Assembly: GCF_003545885.1 (NCBI RefSeq)
Contig: NZ_QHCT01000004.1
Location: 62,001 to 126,000 of the forward strand
Direction: 5' to 3'
Source of the DNA: Leptospira stimsonii
GTDB taxonomy: Bacteria; Spirochaetota; Leptospiria; Leptospirales; Leptospiraceae
Length of the DNA stretch: 64,000 bases
The notes under the pieces were generated by a model that was given only the letters and a program-made list of their open reading frames with translations, was not told where the DNA came from and made no database searches. Positions 16,575 to 28,336 of this stretch are shown piece by piece. A program made the translations under genes and the position numbers. Positions within the stretch are counted from its first letter, which is position 1, and each line of letters starts with the position of its first letter.

Positions 16575-16621
16575 CAAGGATGTAAGGCCGACGTAGATTG
16601 GTCTTCGGCTTTACATCCTTG
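16575..16621 (-). terminator. Strong intrinsic terminator of the long - strand unit
   Basis: CAAGGATGTAAGGCCGA pairs with TCGGCTTTACATCCTTG across a 13-base loop. The stem is 17 positions long with one G-T wobble. It lies 17 bases beyond the stop of the protease gene at 16639, and on the - strand it is followed by a T-rich stretch. This is the clearest hairpin in the window and probably ends transcription coming from 28.1 kb. Confidence 0.8.
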
Positions 16622-16638
16622 TAGATCTTGATTCTTCC

Positions 16639-19044
16639 TTATTCTTTTAAGAAGGAAAGATTCGATTTCTGATTTACGATCGTTTGATCTTTCATCGTAA
16701 CGGAAAGCGCGTCTCCGGATTTTTCGATCTCGATCTTAAATTTTCCGTCCTTGTCTATGATCGGAGATTCTTCTACGTATTTTCCTTCGAAGATTTTCTT
16801 CTTATTGAACTTCACTACGTAGTTTACGTTGTCCTGGCTTTCGATTTCCAACAGAACTTGACTGACTCCGTTGTTTCCGTCCCAAGCCATCGCAGTCCAA
16901 GGACCCTTGAACTTTTCAAGCGTAGAATCTCCCCCAAACGTTCTTTTTTTCGGTGCAACGACCGCAGTGGAAAGAACCGCAGACGCGGGAAGGGAGTTGC
17001 TACTTTCTCCACCAAGATCCGATTTAGAAGTAACGGAATACAAAAATAGAGTTTCCTTTGCAGGAATATCCGCTACATACGAATTCTTATCTCCAGACGA
17101 TCCGAGGAACGTCCATGAGGATTCCCCTCTCTTCTTGCGAAAAATATAATATTCCGAAGCCTCTTTTACTTTATCCCAGGTGAGAGATATTTTGGAATTC
17201 TTTACGTCCAACACACCTTTTACGTTTTCAGGGGCTGAAAGTTTCACTCCTCTTTGTTTGTTCGGATCCGTAAATCCGTAAGCAAAACTGGAGAAGGGAC
17301 CGTTCTTACCTTCCTCATTCACCGCGGTGACAGAATAATACGCATAACGTGCAGGAAGATTTTCATCTACGAATTCTTCCGCACCCGTTTCGGAAATTTT
17401 TTCCCAAGCGCCACCGCCGATCCAGCCGGATTTCACGTAACGAAATACGAGATATTTCGAAGCTCCGGATACTTTTTTCCATCTGAGTTCGATCTTACTC
17501 TGATACGCTCCTCTCGTCGCCACTAAACCGAGAGGTTTTGCGGGAGGCGTTTTCGGTTGTGAAGTAAACCCGCTTGCCGCGTCGGAAGGTTCGCCGGTTT
17601 TACCGTTGAGTTTTGCGGAAACTACGTAGATTTCAACGATCCCTTTTTTTGCCGCGGTCGTATCCGTATAACTATTCAGTTTCGAATTTCCGATCGGATT
17701 GTATCTCTTCTGCGTTTTGTTATACTTAAAGACTTGGTATTCCGCAGAGGCATCCGCTGGTTCCCAGGCCAATTCTACTTTATTATCATACTGGCCTTGT
17801 GTCGCCTTGAGTCCTAAGACTTTCGGAGGCGGTTTTAATTCTTCCGTCTTTGCAAAGCCGATCACTTCTCCGGGAGAAAGATCGGATGCCGATGTATCGG
17901 TTAACGTAAGAATTTTGTATCTATACGCGAGATTCGGTTGAACTCCGTCGTCGCTAAAACTATTGGTCGCAGAAAGACCGATCTTGGAAAAACCGGAATC
18001 TCCGGGAGCCTTTCTATGCACTTCGTATCCGACCGCACCCGGAACAACTTCCCAGTTGATCGTAACCTTATCGCTAAAACTTCCTTGCGAAGCGGTAATC
18101 GTAGAAGGAGGAACCGGATTGTTATTGGTATCGCCTGAAACCGTAGCAGGATCCGGAGTTGCGGAATCGGGTTTCCCTTGGTCGGTAACTGCCTCCACTT
18201 GATCCAGCATCACAAACGCACCCTGGCAAATTTTTGTAAACCAGCGATAGTCGATATATCCGTATCCTTGATCGCCCCAATCCTTTCCCCAAGAATTGAT
18301 AAACTTCACTGCGTTTTTGGAATCGTCATAACCGACGAGCGCGATCGCGTGCCCGCCGTAGGTTTTACCGACCCCTTCCTTGTAAATTGTACTACCCTTT
18401 AAGTTAAAGAAATTCTCATATACTAATATACCCGCTACGACCGGTTTTCCTTCCGCGAGTTGGGCTTTTACTTCCGAAAGATCGGTGGTTTTGACTCTTA
18501 GAAATTCTTTCGCCTTAAAACGAGAAGCGGCGGCGATTGCGGCCTGAGAAGGTCGCGCTCGATAATCGGCCGGATTGTAGGGCATTTGATCCCAAGGAGC
18601 CGCACCCATTTCCACCATGACCCTCATCGCGTCGGAGATCAGAGAACCGTTGTCCCTTCCGCCGTTGATTTGATTGTAGATAAAAGCCGGCGAGAATATT
18701 TTCGTATAATTCGGGCTTCCGTCCTGAGTTCGCAAAGACCAATCCTTAGAACCTTTTCTTTCGATATATTCCTGAAAACTTTTTGTCGCGTAAGCGGTTG
18801 ACCAAGCGACACAACTTCCTTGTTCGCCCTGATTTCCGACAGGCGGCATCGAATCGGAAAGATCCACCTTGGAGGAAAGTCCTCTGTGGGATATCCCATA
18901 CGGGTTCGTATCCTTTAAAGAAGAAAGGAGTTCGGAAGATTCCTGTTTCATTCCCAAAGAACGAAGAGAAGGTTGAGAGAAAACGGAAGTCTGGACCGAA
19001 ACAAGAAGAATGAAGGTGATTAAAGAATATTTTGAAATTCTCAT
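16639..19044 (-). CDS. Secreted papain-family (C1) protease with fibronectin type III repeats
   Basis: The protein has 801 residues. A signal peptide (about 1-23) is followed by a C1A peptidase domain (about 55-285) with the full active site: Q72 (oxyanion), C78 in GSCVAWS, H232 in GGHAIALVGY and N250 in FINSWG. There is no long pro-region between signal and catalytic domain. Four FN3-like repeats follow (about 305-395, 405-495, 505-595 and 605-700), each with a Val/Leu-x-W strand and a Tyr-rich second half, then a C-terminal beta-rich part. It should act outside the inner membrane on proteins, with the repeats placing or binding it. It is the last gene before a strong terminator, 10 bases after the preceding small gene. 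Confidence 0.88.
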   Translation of the reverse strand: MRISKYSLITFILLVSVQTSVFSQPSLRSLGMKQESSELLSSLKDTNPYGISHRGLSSKVDLSDSMPPVGNQGEQGSCVAWSTAYATKSFQEYIERKGSKDWSLRTQDGSPNYTKIFSPAFIYNQINGGRDNGSLISDAMRVMVEMGAAPWDQMPYNPADYRARPSQAAIAAASRFKAKEFLRVKTTDLSEVKAQLAEGKPVVAGILVYENFFNLKGSTIYKEGVGKTYGGHAIALVGYDDSKNAVKFINSWGKDWGDQGYGYIDYRWFTKICQGAFVMLDQVEAVTDQGKPDSATPDPATVSGDTNNNPVPPSTITASQGSFSDKVTINWEVVPGAVGYEVHRKAPGDSGFSKIGLSATNSFSDDGVQPNLAYRYKILTLTDTSASDLSPGEVIGFAKTEELKPPPKVLGLKATQGQYDNKVELAWEPADASAEYQVFKYNKTQKRYNPIGNSKLNSYTDTTAAKKGIVEIYVVSAKLNGKTGEPSDAASGFTSQPKTPPAKPLGLVATRGAYQSKIELRWKKVSGASKYLVFRYVKSGWIGGGAWEKISETGAEEFVDENLPARYAYYSVTAVNEEGKNGPFSSFAYGFTDPNKQRGVKLSAPENVKGVLDVKNSKISLTWDKVKEASEYYIFRKKRGESSWTFLGSSGDKNSYVADIPAKETLFLYSVTSKSDLGGESSNSLPASAVLSTAVVAPKKRTFGGDSTLEKFKGPWTAMAWDGNNGVSQVLLEIESQDNVNYVVKFNKKKIFEGKYVEESPIIDKDGKFKIEIEKSGDALSVTMKDQTIVNQKSNLSFLKE

Positions 19045-19053
19045 ATACTTAGT

Positions 19054-19512
19054 CTAATTCCCTTTTTGAGATTGAATGATTTCTTTGATCTGATCTTCCG
19101 TTTCTCTCGCATATTCTTTGAACGCGAACGGATGCGGCTCGTACAAAGCGATCAGCTTGGATTCGTTTCCTTTGCTGTCTTTTACCGTTTTCTGAATTAA
19201 GAATAGAATATAGTCTCCCTCAGGAGGAGCGGCCTTCAACCACTTACCCAGCAATTCGGGAAAAATCATAAATCCGATCTCGAATTTCGTCGGCAATTTT
19301 TCCCCTCCCTTCCAGGGTTTTAAGATTTCAACCGTTGCGGTTACGGAAACGGTCGTATCGGAAATTTTTTTCTCGTGAACATTTGTAATCCGAGTGAGCG
19401 CGATATAATCCGAATTTCTAATTTGGTTTTCGAGAGTCGGGGGAGTGGAAAGTGGTAAAAGCGGTAAGGTTAAAAAAAGAAAAGCGATAAAAGCAGATCC
19501 TTTGAATTTCAT
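19054..19512 (-). CDS. Small exported protein, unknown function
   Basis: The protein has 152 residues from ATG 19512, supported by GGAG seven bases upstream. The signal peptide (KFKGSAFIAFLFLTLPLLPL) is followed by a domain with short beta strands (DYIALTRITNVHEKK, TTVSVTATVEILKPWKG, DYILFLIQ). The last pattern is seen in periplasmic domains of many bacteria but I cannot name the family. It sits 10 bases upstream of the papain-like protease gene, and may be an inhibitor or chaperone for it; that is a guess from position and export. Confidence 0.6.
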   Translation of the reverse strand: MKFKGSAFIAFLFLTLPLLPLSTPPTLENQIRNSDYIALTRITNVHEKKISDTTVSVTATVEILKPWKGGEKLPTKFEIGFMIFPELLGKWLKAAPPEGDYILFLIQKTVKDSKGNESKLIALYEPHPFAFKEYARETEDQIKEIIQSQKGN

Positions 19513-19586
19513 CTTTGTCTCCATCTGTAGTCTAATTACGATCAAGGGTGCAGTATAGGTCTCGGAATCCGATCCGCAAGAATTTT

Positions 19587-21179
19587 TTAATTTTTAAATA
19601 GTTCGGCTTCTTGTCCTAAATCTCCGGAAACTTCCTCGCAAGTTTTTGCGATCTCCGAAGATTCGATCGCCAGTTTGTGAATGAACTGCGTCGCTCCTAC
19701 GATCGAGACGGAAGTTTGTTTGACTTCCTGAATGACCCCGGATTGTTCTTTGATGACCACTTCCAATTCTCCCGCGTTTCGAATCACTCGATCAAAAATA
19801 CCGCTCAATCTTTCTCTGACCTTCGTCTGATCCTTTAAGGTTTCAAAAAACGATTCCGTTACTTTCATAATTTCGTTCACGTCTTCGATTACTTTGGAAA
19901 CGGTTTGTGTTCCATGTTGAACGATCTCCGTATTCTTATCCATCGCTTCATTGCCGGTAAGAATCAAACCGTGAATCTCCTTGATAGTCTTCGCAGTTTG
20001 ATCTGCGAGTTTGGAAATTTCATCGGCGACAACCGCAAATCCCCTTCCTTGATCGCCGGCTCGGGCGGCTTCGATGGAAGCGTTGAGAGAAAGAAGATTC
20101 ACTTTCTCTGCGATGTCGTTGATCACTCTAAGTCTCTGCGACATCTCCTGATAACTTGCCGAAACTTTCCGAATCGAGTCGTCCATCCTCTGCAAAGATT
20201 CTTCACTTTGTCTCGTATGTTGTCCGGCCTTATCCAAGATTTTTTTGCTGTTCTGAATCTCATCCTCGAGAACTTGAAATTTTTCCTCGAAAGTCGAGTA
20301 GAGATTGGAAAATTCTTTATGAGATTCGGATTGAATCTCGGAGGCTCTGGATACCCGATCCAAATTTCCCAAGGCATTGTCCATAGCGGCGTCGATCAAG
20401 CCGATGTTAGAAATCTGCTCGTCCGAGTTTTTAACCACGCTGAGAGCGCTATTGGCCATGGAAGCCATATTCTCCCTCAAAAAATCCACCTTAGCTTGAA
20501 CCGACTTCTGAATGACAAGATTGGCGGAGTGGAATTCTTCTTTCGAATAGAAAGTTTCCCAGTAATTTAAAAATTCTCCTTTTAGTAGAACCGAGTAATA
20601 GATAAGAATTCCGGATTCAAATATTACAAATATTGCATGCACAAGGACGACTTCCAATCCTGCGCCGGTGTTAAAAATGACGATCGGGGTTTCGTTCCAT
20701 TTTAATCCGAACTCTTGACAGTAGTTTAGAATTCCATGATGGACCGCGATATAACCGGCGGCGGGTACGATCACCTTCCAATCCTTATAGATGAGCAGAA
20801 ACGCGAGAGCTCCGAATATATGGAAGTGCATTTCGATTCTTCCCAATTCCGATTGGATGAAGATTCCGGAAAAGATCATAAGCAATAAGGCATTCAAAAT
20901 TCTGCTAAAAAGAGTTCCTCGAAAGGAAATGTAATTCAAGGTTCCCGCTATTCCCAATACAAGCGAAGAATACAAGGCGAACTTCCAGGTTCCAAAACCG
21001 ATGGAGAACAGAACAGCCGCGGGAATATGCGCCAAAAGTAGAATCCAAATAAAACGGTCCGCGGACTTCATTTCGGTTCGTAACTTTTCAAACGCCTTCT
21101 GTTGAGGCGAGATTCCAAAGGTAACCATTTCCTCCGGTGCGGAAGAGACTTTTGAGTTTTGCTTTTTATTTTTCGACAT
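19587..21179 (-). CDS. Methyl-accepting chemotaxis protein with six-helix membrane sensor
   Basis: The protein has 530 residues. Five or six membrane segments (about 40-205) include [12 protein letters not shown] and [10 protein letters not shown], a His-bearing helical sensor pattern found in several MCPs and cyclases; histidines in the membrane could bind a metal or haem, which is inference. The cytoplasmic part is a long coiled coil with the MCP hairpin tip ([20 protein letters not shown] then [15 protein letters not shown]). There is no periplasmic Cache domain. It lies 13 bases downstream of the SCO gene in the TonB run, so it may report on the nutrient or metal that the run imports. Confidence 0.85.
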   Translation of the reverse strand: MSKNKKQNSKVSSAPEEMVTFGISPQQKAFEKLRTEMKSADRFIWILLLAHIPAAVLFSIGFGTWKFALYSSLVLGIAGTLNYISFRGTLFSRILNALLLMIFSGIFIQSELGRIEMHFHIFGALAFLLIYKDWKVIVPAAGYIAVHHGILNYCQEFGLKWNETPIVIFNTGAGLEVVLVHAIFVIFESGILIYYSVLLKGEFLNYWETFYSKEEFHSANLVIQKSVQAKVDFLRENMASMANSALSVVKNSDEQISNIGLIDAAMDNALGNLDRVSRASEIQSESHKEFSNLYSTFEEKFQVLEDEIQNSKKILDKAGQHTRQSEESLQRMDDSIRKVSASYQEMSQRLRVINDIAEKVNLLSLNASIEAARAGDQGRGFAVVADEISKLADQTAKTIKEIHGLILTGNEAMDKNTEIVQHGTQTVSKVIEDVNEIMKVTESFFETLKDQTKVRERLSGIFDRVIRNAGELEVVIKEQSGVIQEVKQTSVSIVGATQFIHKLAIESSEIAKTCEEVSGDLGQEAELFKN

Positions 21180-21192
21180 AGTTTATCAACCT

Positions 21193-21795
21193 CTAATCGA
21201 TCGCGACGTTCACGGTTTGAAACGTTTTTTCGGAAAACTCGGACATATCGGGAATAACGACGCGGATCTTTCCTTTCGTGTCCGTGATATAAAGCGAATT
21301 TTGATGAAAGATCTCCCCGGAGAATTCTTCGTTTACGATAAGCTGGAACCGTTTGGCGATTTTTCTGGATTCTTCCCGATTTTCCGGTAAGAGTAGAATC
21401 GGGGATTTTTCCCAGTGAGAAACGTATTTCCTCAACCAAGATTCCTGCACTCGATCCTTCTCAGGATCCAAACTGACCAACACCAAACTCCAAGAGGAAA
21501 ATTCGCGCATGGAAAGGAGATGATTCAATTTTGAGATTCCAGTTCTACAAATCGATCTACAATCTCCGTATCCAAAGTAAATAAGATATTTCCCGTTTTG
21601 TAAATTCTCTTCCGTAAAAAAATCTTCTTTTTCGTTTCGGATTCTAAACTTCGGTATTTCCCGATCCACCTTAAAAACGGAAACGGAACTTTGCGAGTCT
21701 CCGATTACAAACGGATTCTCTGCTAAAACGAAATACAAACAAGCGACGATGATCGAAACGGAAATAGATTTGGTGAGGAATGGATGGAAAATCAA
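21193..21795 (-). CDS. SCO1/SenC-family copper/thiol protein
   Basis: The protein has 200 residues. An N-terminal membrane anchor (about 8-26) leads into a thioredoxin-like domain. The SCO metal site is present: CxxxC at C79 and C83 (YGDCRSICRT) and H164 (IFHQNSLYI). SCO proteins deliver copper to cytochrome oxidase or act as thiol reductases in the periplasm. No oxidase genes are near; instead it follows TonB by 54 bases and precedes the MCP, so a role in copper handling for, or in redox protection of, the TonB-linked system is plausible. Confidence 0.82.
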   Translation of the reverse strand: MIFHPFLTKSISVSIIVACLYFVLAENPFVIGDSQSSVSVFKVDREIPKFRIRNEKEDFFTEENLQNGKYLIYFGYGDCRSICRTGISKLNHLLSMREFSSWSLVLVSLDPEKDRVQESWLRKYVSHWEKSPILLLPENREESRKIAKRFQLIVNEEFSGEIFHQNSLYITDTKGKIRVVIPDMSEFSEKTFQTVNVAID

Positions 21796-21849
21796 TCTAT
21801 AATTTTTTGACGAAAAGAAACGAAAAAAGACGGCGAGAATATAAGAATT

Positions 21850-22488
<639 letters not shown>

Positions 22489-22506
22489 TCTGATTTCCTA
22501 TTTCGC

Positions 22507-22911
22507 CTAACGTTTAACCGAAAGGGCGATTTTTGTGACGCCCGCTCTTCGAATCACTCCCATCGTTTCCGCGATCTTACCGTAAGGCAAAGAAGAATCC
22601 GCGGAAAGAGTCAGACGCATATTCGGTCTGATCTTAGAATCCCGTTCCAACTGAGCTTTCAACCTTTCGATCGAAGTATCCGCTCCTTCCAAAAGAATTT
22701 TACCGTCCTTGGTCAAAGCGACCTGTACGGATTGTGCCACGTTCGGGTCCGCGGCCGCGACCTTCGGAAGATTGATATTGATGGATTCTTTTTTTAAAAA
22801 GTTCGCGGTTACCATAAAAATAACCAAGAGCACCAAGATCACATCCACCATGGGAGTGATATTGATATTGCCTATTTCATCTCCGTCGCCGGATGGAGTA
22901 GTTCCTGCCAT
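22507..22911 (-). CDS. exbD: ExbD/TolR-family biopolymer transport protein
   Basis: The protein has 134 residues with one membrane helix near 20-42. ITPMVDVILVLLVIFMV carries the conserved membrane Asp of the family (D23), the proton-carrying residue. The rest is the periplasmic domain. It sits between exbB and tonB with gaps of 18 bases on each side, the normal order for this system. Confidence 0.9.
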   Translation of the reverse strand: MAGTTPSGDGDEIGNINITPMVDVILVLLVIFMVTANFLKKESININLPKVAAADPNVAQSVQVALTKDGKILLEGADTSIERLKAQLERDSKIRPNMRLTLSADSSLPYGKIAETMGVIRRAGVTKIALSVKR

Positions 22912-22929
22912 AGTCCCGATCTCCTTGAA

Positions 22930-23544
22930 TTACTTTTTACGAGAAAGGCTTGCAAGAAATTCTCTGGAAAGAATTTCCAAATTGGCCTGAATGACTTTCA
23001 GCTTACGAGTAAAATAGTTATTGGCCATTACAACCGGAATCGCAACTCCTAAACCGGCGGCTGTCGCAAGAAGCGCCGTCGAAATACTTCTCATCACGAA
23101 CTCGGCTCCTGTACTTCCTAACGTTCCCAAACCGTAAAATGCCTTGATCACACCTAAGACCGTACCTAAGAGACCGATAAAAGGGGCGTTGTTTCCCAAA
23201 GTATTTAGAATCGAAAGATGATTTTCCAGTTCGATTCTTTCTCCTATGATTCTTCCTTCCTGAAGTTCGGAAAGACCTTCGTGGCCAGCGCTGAAGTTTT
23301 CGACGGAGAATTGGGAGAATTTAGCGTAGATATTTCCCGGATTTTCCGCCGCGAGAGATTTGACCGAATCCAAGTTTCCGTTTCTAATTTCGGAGGTAAG
23401 AACCGGAAGAATTGCGTCCGTATTTTTTAGATTCTTACGAAAGATGAGAATTCTTTCCGTTCCTACTGCGAGGGCGACGATACTTGCAATCAACATAATA
23501 ATAAAAATGAAAGTTTCGCCGTATTCAACTAAAAACATGGTCAT
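22930..23544 (-). CDS. exbB: ExbB/TolQ/MotA-family proton channel subunit
   Basis: The protein has 204 residues with three membrane segments (about 10-30, 115-140 and 150-180). The conserved family region is NTLGNNAPFIGLLGTVLGVIKAF (given here as its centre, about 112-134) followed by STALLATAAGLGVAIPVVMANN. With ExbD it forms the proton-driven motor for TonB. GAGGA precedes the ATG. It lies about 65 bases downstream of the Cys-rich lipoprotein gene. Confidence 0.9.
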   Translation of the reverse strand: MTMFLVEYGETFIFIIMLIASIVALAVGTERILIFRKNLKNTDAILPVLTSEIRNGNLDSVKSLAAENPGNIYAKFSQFSVENFSAGHEGLSELQEGRIIGERIELENHLSILNTLGNNAPFIGLLGTVLGVIKAFYGLGTLGSTGAEFVMRSISTALLATAAGLGVAIPVVMANNYFTRKLKVIQANLEILSREFLASLSRKK

Positions 23545-23609
23545 GATGTGGATCCTCTAATATCTTTATTTTTTAAATCTGGCGACGAAGTCACTCAGTT
23601 TTCGATCGT

Positions 23610-24127
23610 TTATTCGCCTGAAATGCTCACGCAGGTTTTTGTACAAGAAAACGTTCCTGTGGAAAGTCCCGTTATCTGAGACAGACCGCTCTGGTTACAG
23701 GTTCCCGCAGAATTTCGATTTGTCCAATAAGACCGATTGCAGTCCATAAGACAAGCCTTCGCTCGAGCCGTAAATTTTACGAATGTCGCCGAGTTCACCA
23801 AAGAAGTGCAATAATTCTGATACGTCCCGAGAGTTGCACTCCCGCTAAACAACGTGACGATTCCTGCTTCGGAAAGAGGGGTGGGCAGATCGGGTGCCTG
23901 GTCAAGGCAAGTCTTTGCCGCCTGCAAAGAAGAAACACAGGATTGAATCGGATCCGTAGGAGGTAGGAGTAAGTATTGAAGAATCACTCTCTTCTCGTTG
24001 TCACGATTGAAACTGTCGTCGTCATTCGGTAGGTTGTTACAGTTCCAAACCCAATGCAAAACAAAAAGAATCACGATCAAATTCGCGATCGATTCTTTCC
24101 AATGCGATAATCGATTCTTCTGATTCA

Positions 24128-24128
<1 letters not shown>
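23610..24128 (-). CDS. Cysteine-rich lipoprotein, unknown function
   Basis: The protein has 172 residues. A signal with a hydrophobic core (ANLIVILFVLHWVWNC) suggests lipidation at C30. The mature part has at least eight further cysteines, including repeated patterns such as SCVSSLQAAKTCL, KACLMDC and SCTKTC, so it is probably disulfide-stabilised in the periplasm or at the surface. I recognise no family. Its ATG overlaps the stop of the TonB-dependent receptor by one base, and exbB follows, which places it firmly in the import system; a surface partner of the receptor is plausible. Confidence 0.65.
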
Positions 24129-26659
<2,531 letters not shown>

Positions 26660-26667
26660 CTGCCTTT

Positions 26668-27036
26668 CTATAATTTAGTTTTAACGAACGTCTCTTGAAA
26701 GTTGAGATACCAAGGAATATCATCGAGAGGTTTGTCCACGTAAAGCAACACGCAGGCGAACGGATAAGAAACAAAAGGGCATTCCGATCTGGTAATCGCG
26801 ATGCTACAAAGATCCAAATTCTTTTGTTGAACGTCCTCCACGATGATAGGAAAGGGGACCGGGATCGGAGTTCCACACTTGTTGGCCAAATAACTCGCGG
26901 CGGCATAGATTTGGCTTTGTGAATCGTTCGGATGAACCACCTCAGGCCGAACGCAATTTTGAGAGAATAAAATCGCGCCGATAACACACGCAGTTAAGAA
27001 TGTTCTGAATTTTTGTTTTTTATTATATTCTAACAT
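26668..27036 (-). CDS. Small lipoprotein, unknown function
   Basis: The protein has 122 residues from ATG 27036, supported by AAGAAG seven bases upstream; the longer frame to 27069 runs into the preceding gene. The signal (FLTACVIGAILFSQNC) indicates lipidation at C28. The mature part carries four more cysteines (ANKCG, DLCS, SECP, FACV), suggesting two disulfides. It overlaps the start of nothing downstream but is only eight bases from the TonB-dependent receptor, so it may be an accessory surface lipoprotein for it. Confidence 0.62.
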   Translation of the reverse strand: MLEYNKKQKFRTFLTACVIGAILFSQNCVRPEVVHPNDSQSQIYAAASYLANKCGTPIPVPFPIIVEDVQQKNLDLCSIAITRSECPFVSYPFACVLLYVDKPLDDIPWYLNFQETFVKTKL

Positions 27037-27037
27037 A

Positions 27038-27682
27038 CTAATTCTTCTTACCGCCGACCGAAATTCCACCCGATTCCTGAGGAGGGTTTGAGGATTTTTT
27101 TCCTCCTACGGAAATCCCTCCGGAATCTTGGGAAGAATCCGAAGACTTCTTACCTCCGACGGAAATTCCTCCGGAAGAAGAGGAGTCCGATTCCGCTCTC
27201 GTCGAAGCTGGATCCTTCCCGACTTCCAGATCTTTCTTCTGTTGTTCGAGCTTTAGTTTTTCGGCTTCTTCCCGATTTCCGATCACGCTCCCTTTGACTT
27301 TCAAAACGGAAACCGTTCCTAAAGGAAACATAACGTGTGTTTCGTGCCAAACTTTGATGTTTACGATACTTCTTCCGCCGGGAACCTTTTGAACCGCTTG
27401 GCTCAACGCATAATCTATGCTGATGGGATTGGTAATCGGGATCATACCGAAGACGAAAAACGTGGAGGATTCTCCGATGGATTCTTCCAAAACGTCGTAG
27501 CCGGAAGTTCTTATGATCGTCGCCGAATCATACAACCCCGGAGAACGAACTCGACCGCCGGGAGAAAAAAGGGTCGCTCCCATACAATTTGCAAGAGCGG
27601 CAAGAAGAAGAGTGGAAAAGATTCCGTTTCCGAAAAAACGAATGATCTTCTTATTTAGTTCTCTTTTTACCGGATTGATCAT
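27038..27682 (-). CDS. Lipoprotein with GGISVGGKK tail repeats
   Basis: The protein has 214 residues. The signal ends at the lipobox LANC (C33). The middle (about 60-135) is related in pattern to the neighbouring lipoprotein at 27651: both contain a SYDVL or SWNTF-type strand, an IPI/IPLSEPPIDKL or NPISIDYAL segment and a conserved INI-W motif (VNIKVWHE versus INIRYWTD). The C-terminal 45 residues are three tandem copies of GGISVGGKK separated by Ser/Asp/Gln/Pro linkers, which look like a flexible binding tail. It overlaps the previous gene by 32 bases. The function is unknown. Confidence 0.65.
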   Translation of the reverse strand: MINPVKRELNKKIIRFFGNGIFSTLLLAALANCMGATLFSPGGRVRSPGLYDSATIIRTSGYDVLEESIGESSTFFVFGMIPITNPISIDYALSQAVQKVPGGRSIVNIKVWHETHVMFPLGTVSVLKVKGSVIGNREEAEKLKLEQQKKDLEVGKDPASTRAESDSSSSGGISVGGKKSSDSSQDSGGISVGGKKSSNPPQESGGISVGGKKN

Positions 27683-28031
27683 TGAGTTGATCCTCGAATT
27701 TGATCGCTTCTGCGTTGATATGGAGTCTGTTTACGGTAATAAAAAGAAGAATGTATTTGTCCGTCCAATACCGAATGTTGATGAGTGCATCGGCTTCTTT
27801 TTCCGTTAACATTGAATTGACGAGTTTGTCGATCGGAGGCTCGGAAAGTGGAATGCCTACGATCGCCATGTCGAACGTGTTCCAACTTTTGTGGCCTTCC
27901 ACCGGACCGATCACCTTGTATTTGCGATCCGCTACGGGAATATTACTGGTCGCCAGTCCCGCCGAGGAAGTGGCGCAATTTGTAAGAATGAATGAACAAA
28001 GAATAAAAGCGAAAATCTGAAACGATCTCAT
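27651..28031 (-). CDS. Small lipoprotein, unknown function (first gene of the TonB run)
   Basis: The protein has 126 residues from ATG 28031; an upstream TTG at 28046 is less likely. The signal ends in the lipobox LTNC (C20). The mature domain has the INIRYWTDKYILLFITVNRLH motif and resembles the next protein in this run, so the pair may be old paralogues. The tail is charged (QSGKKRTK). A promoter with two palindromes lies about 70-100 bases upstream, so this is the likely first gene of the TonB transcription unit. Confidence 0.62.
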   Translation of the reverse strand: MRSFQIFAFILCSFILTNCATSSAGLATSNIPVADRKYKVIGPVEGHKSWNTFDMAIVGIPLSEPPIDKLVNSMLTEKEADALINIRYWTDKYILLFITVNRLHINAEAIKFEDQLNDQSGKKRTK

Positions 28032-28102
28032 GATACCTGCCTGCAACGGGGTAAATTCAGCATCCTCTGAAAGACCTTTTTTTTGTGGAATCTTCCAATC
28101 GG

Positions 28103-28135
28103 ATAATATATCTACCAGATACTATCTGTCAGATA
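28103..28135 (-). promoter_or_regulatory. Promoter overlapped by tandem palindromic operators
   Basis: Two 13-base palindromes stand one base apart: TATCTACCAGATA (28109-28121) and TATCTGTCAGATA (28123-28135), each TATCT-N3-AGATA. The inner halves also form CAGATACTATCTG, so four half-sites are regularly spaced. On the - strand a sigma70-like promoter fits over them: -35 CTGACA (28127-28132), an 18-base spacer and -10 TATTAT (28103-28108). This gives a leader of about 65 bases before the lipoprotein gene at 28031. The remainder of the 28032-28336 gap is A/T-rich and holds nothing else I recognise. A repressor bound here would block the polymerase. Confidence 0.65.
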
Positions 28136-28336
28136 TAGGAGCAAGAATAAATTCTCAACCGAAAATTACGAACCGATTTCCTTCAATCATTGTAATCTGC
28201 ATTTTTAGGAAAGAATGACAAGATCATAGAAAAAAAGTTTCGTTTCTAGAAAAAATATGGTTCGAAAAAAGAAAATTCAAACTCGATTCGAGGAGATTTT
28301 GGGGAACAATTCCGATGCAAGAAAGGTCCGCAAAGG

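Noticed and set aside
28032..28336. Cobalamin riboswitch near the mutase and TonB genes
   Set aside because: No B12-box or conserved riboswitch core was seen; only the promoter with palindromes is supported.
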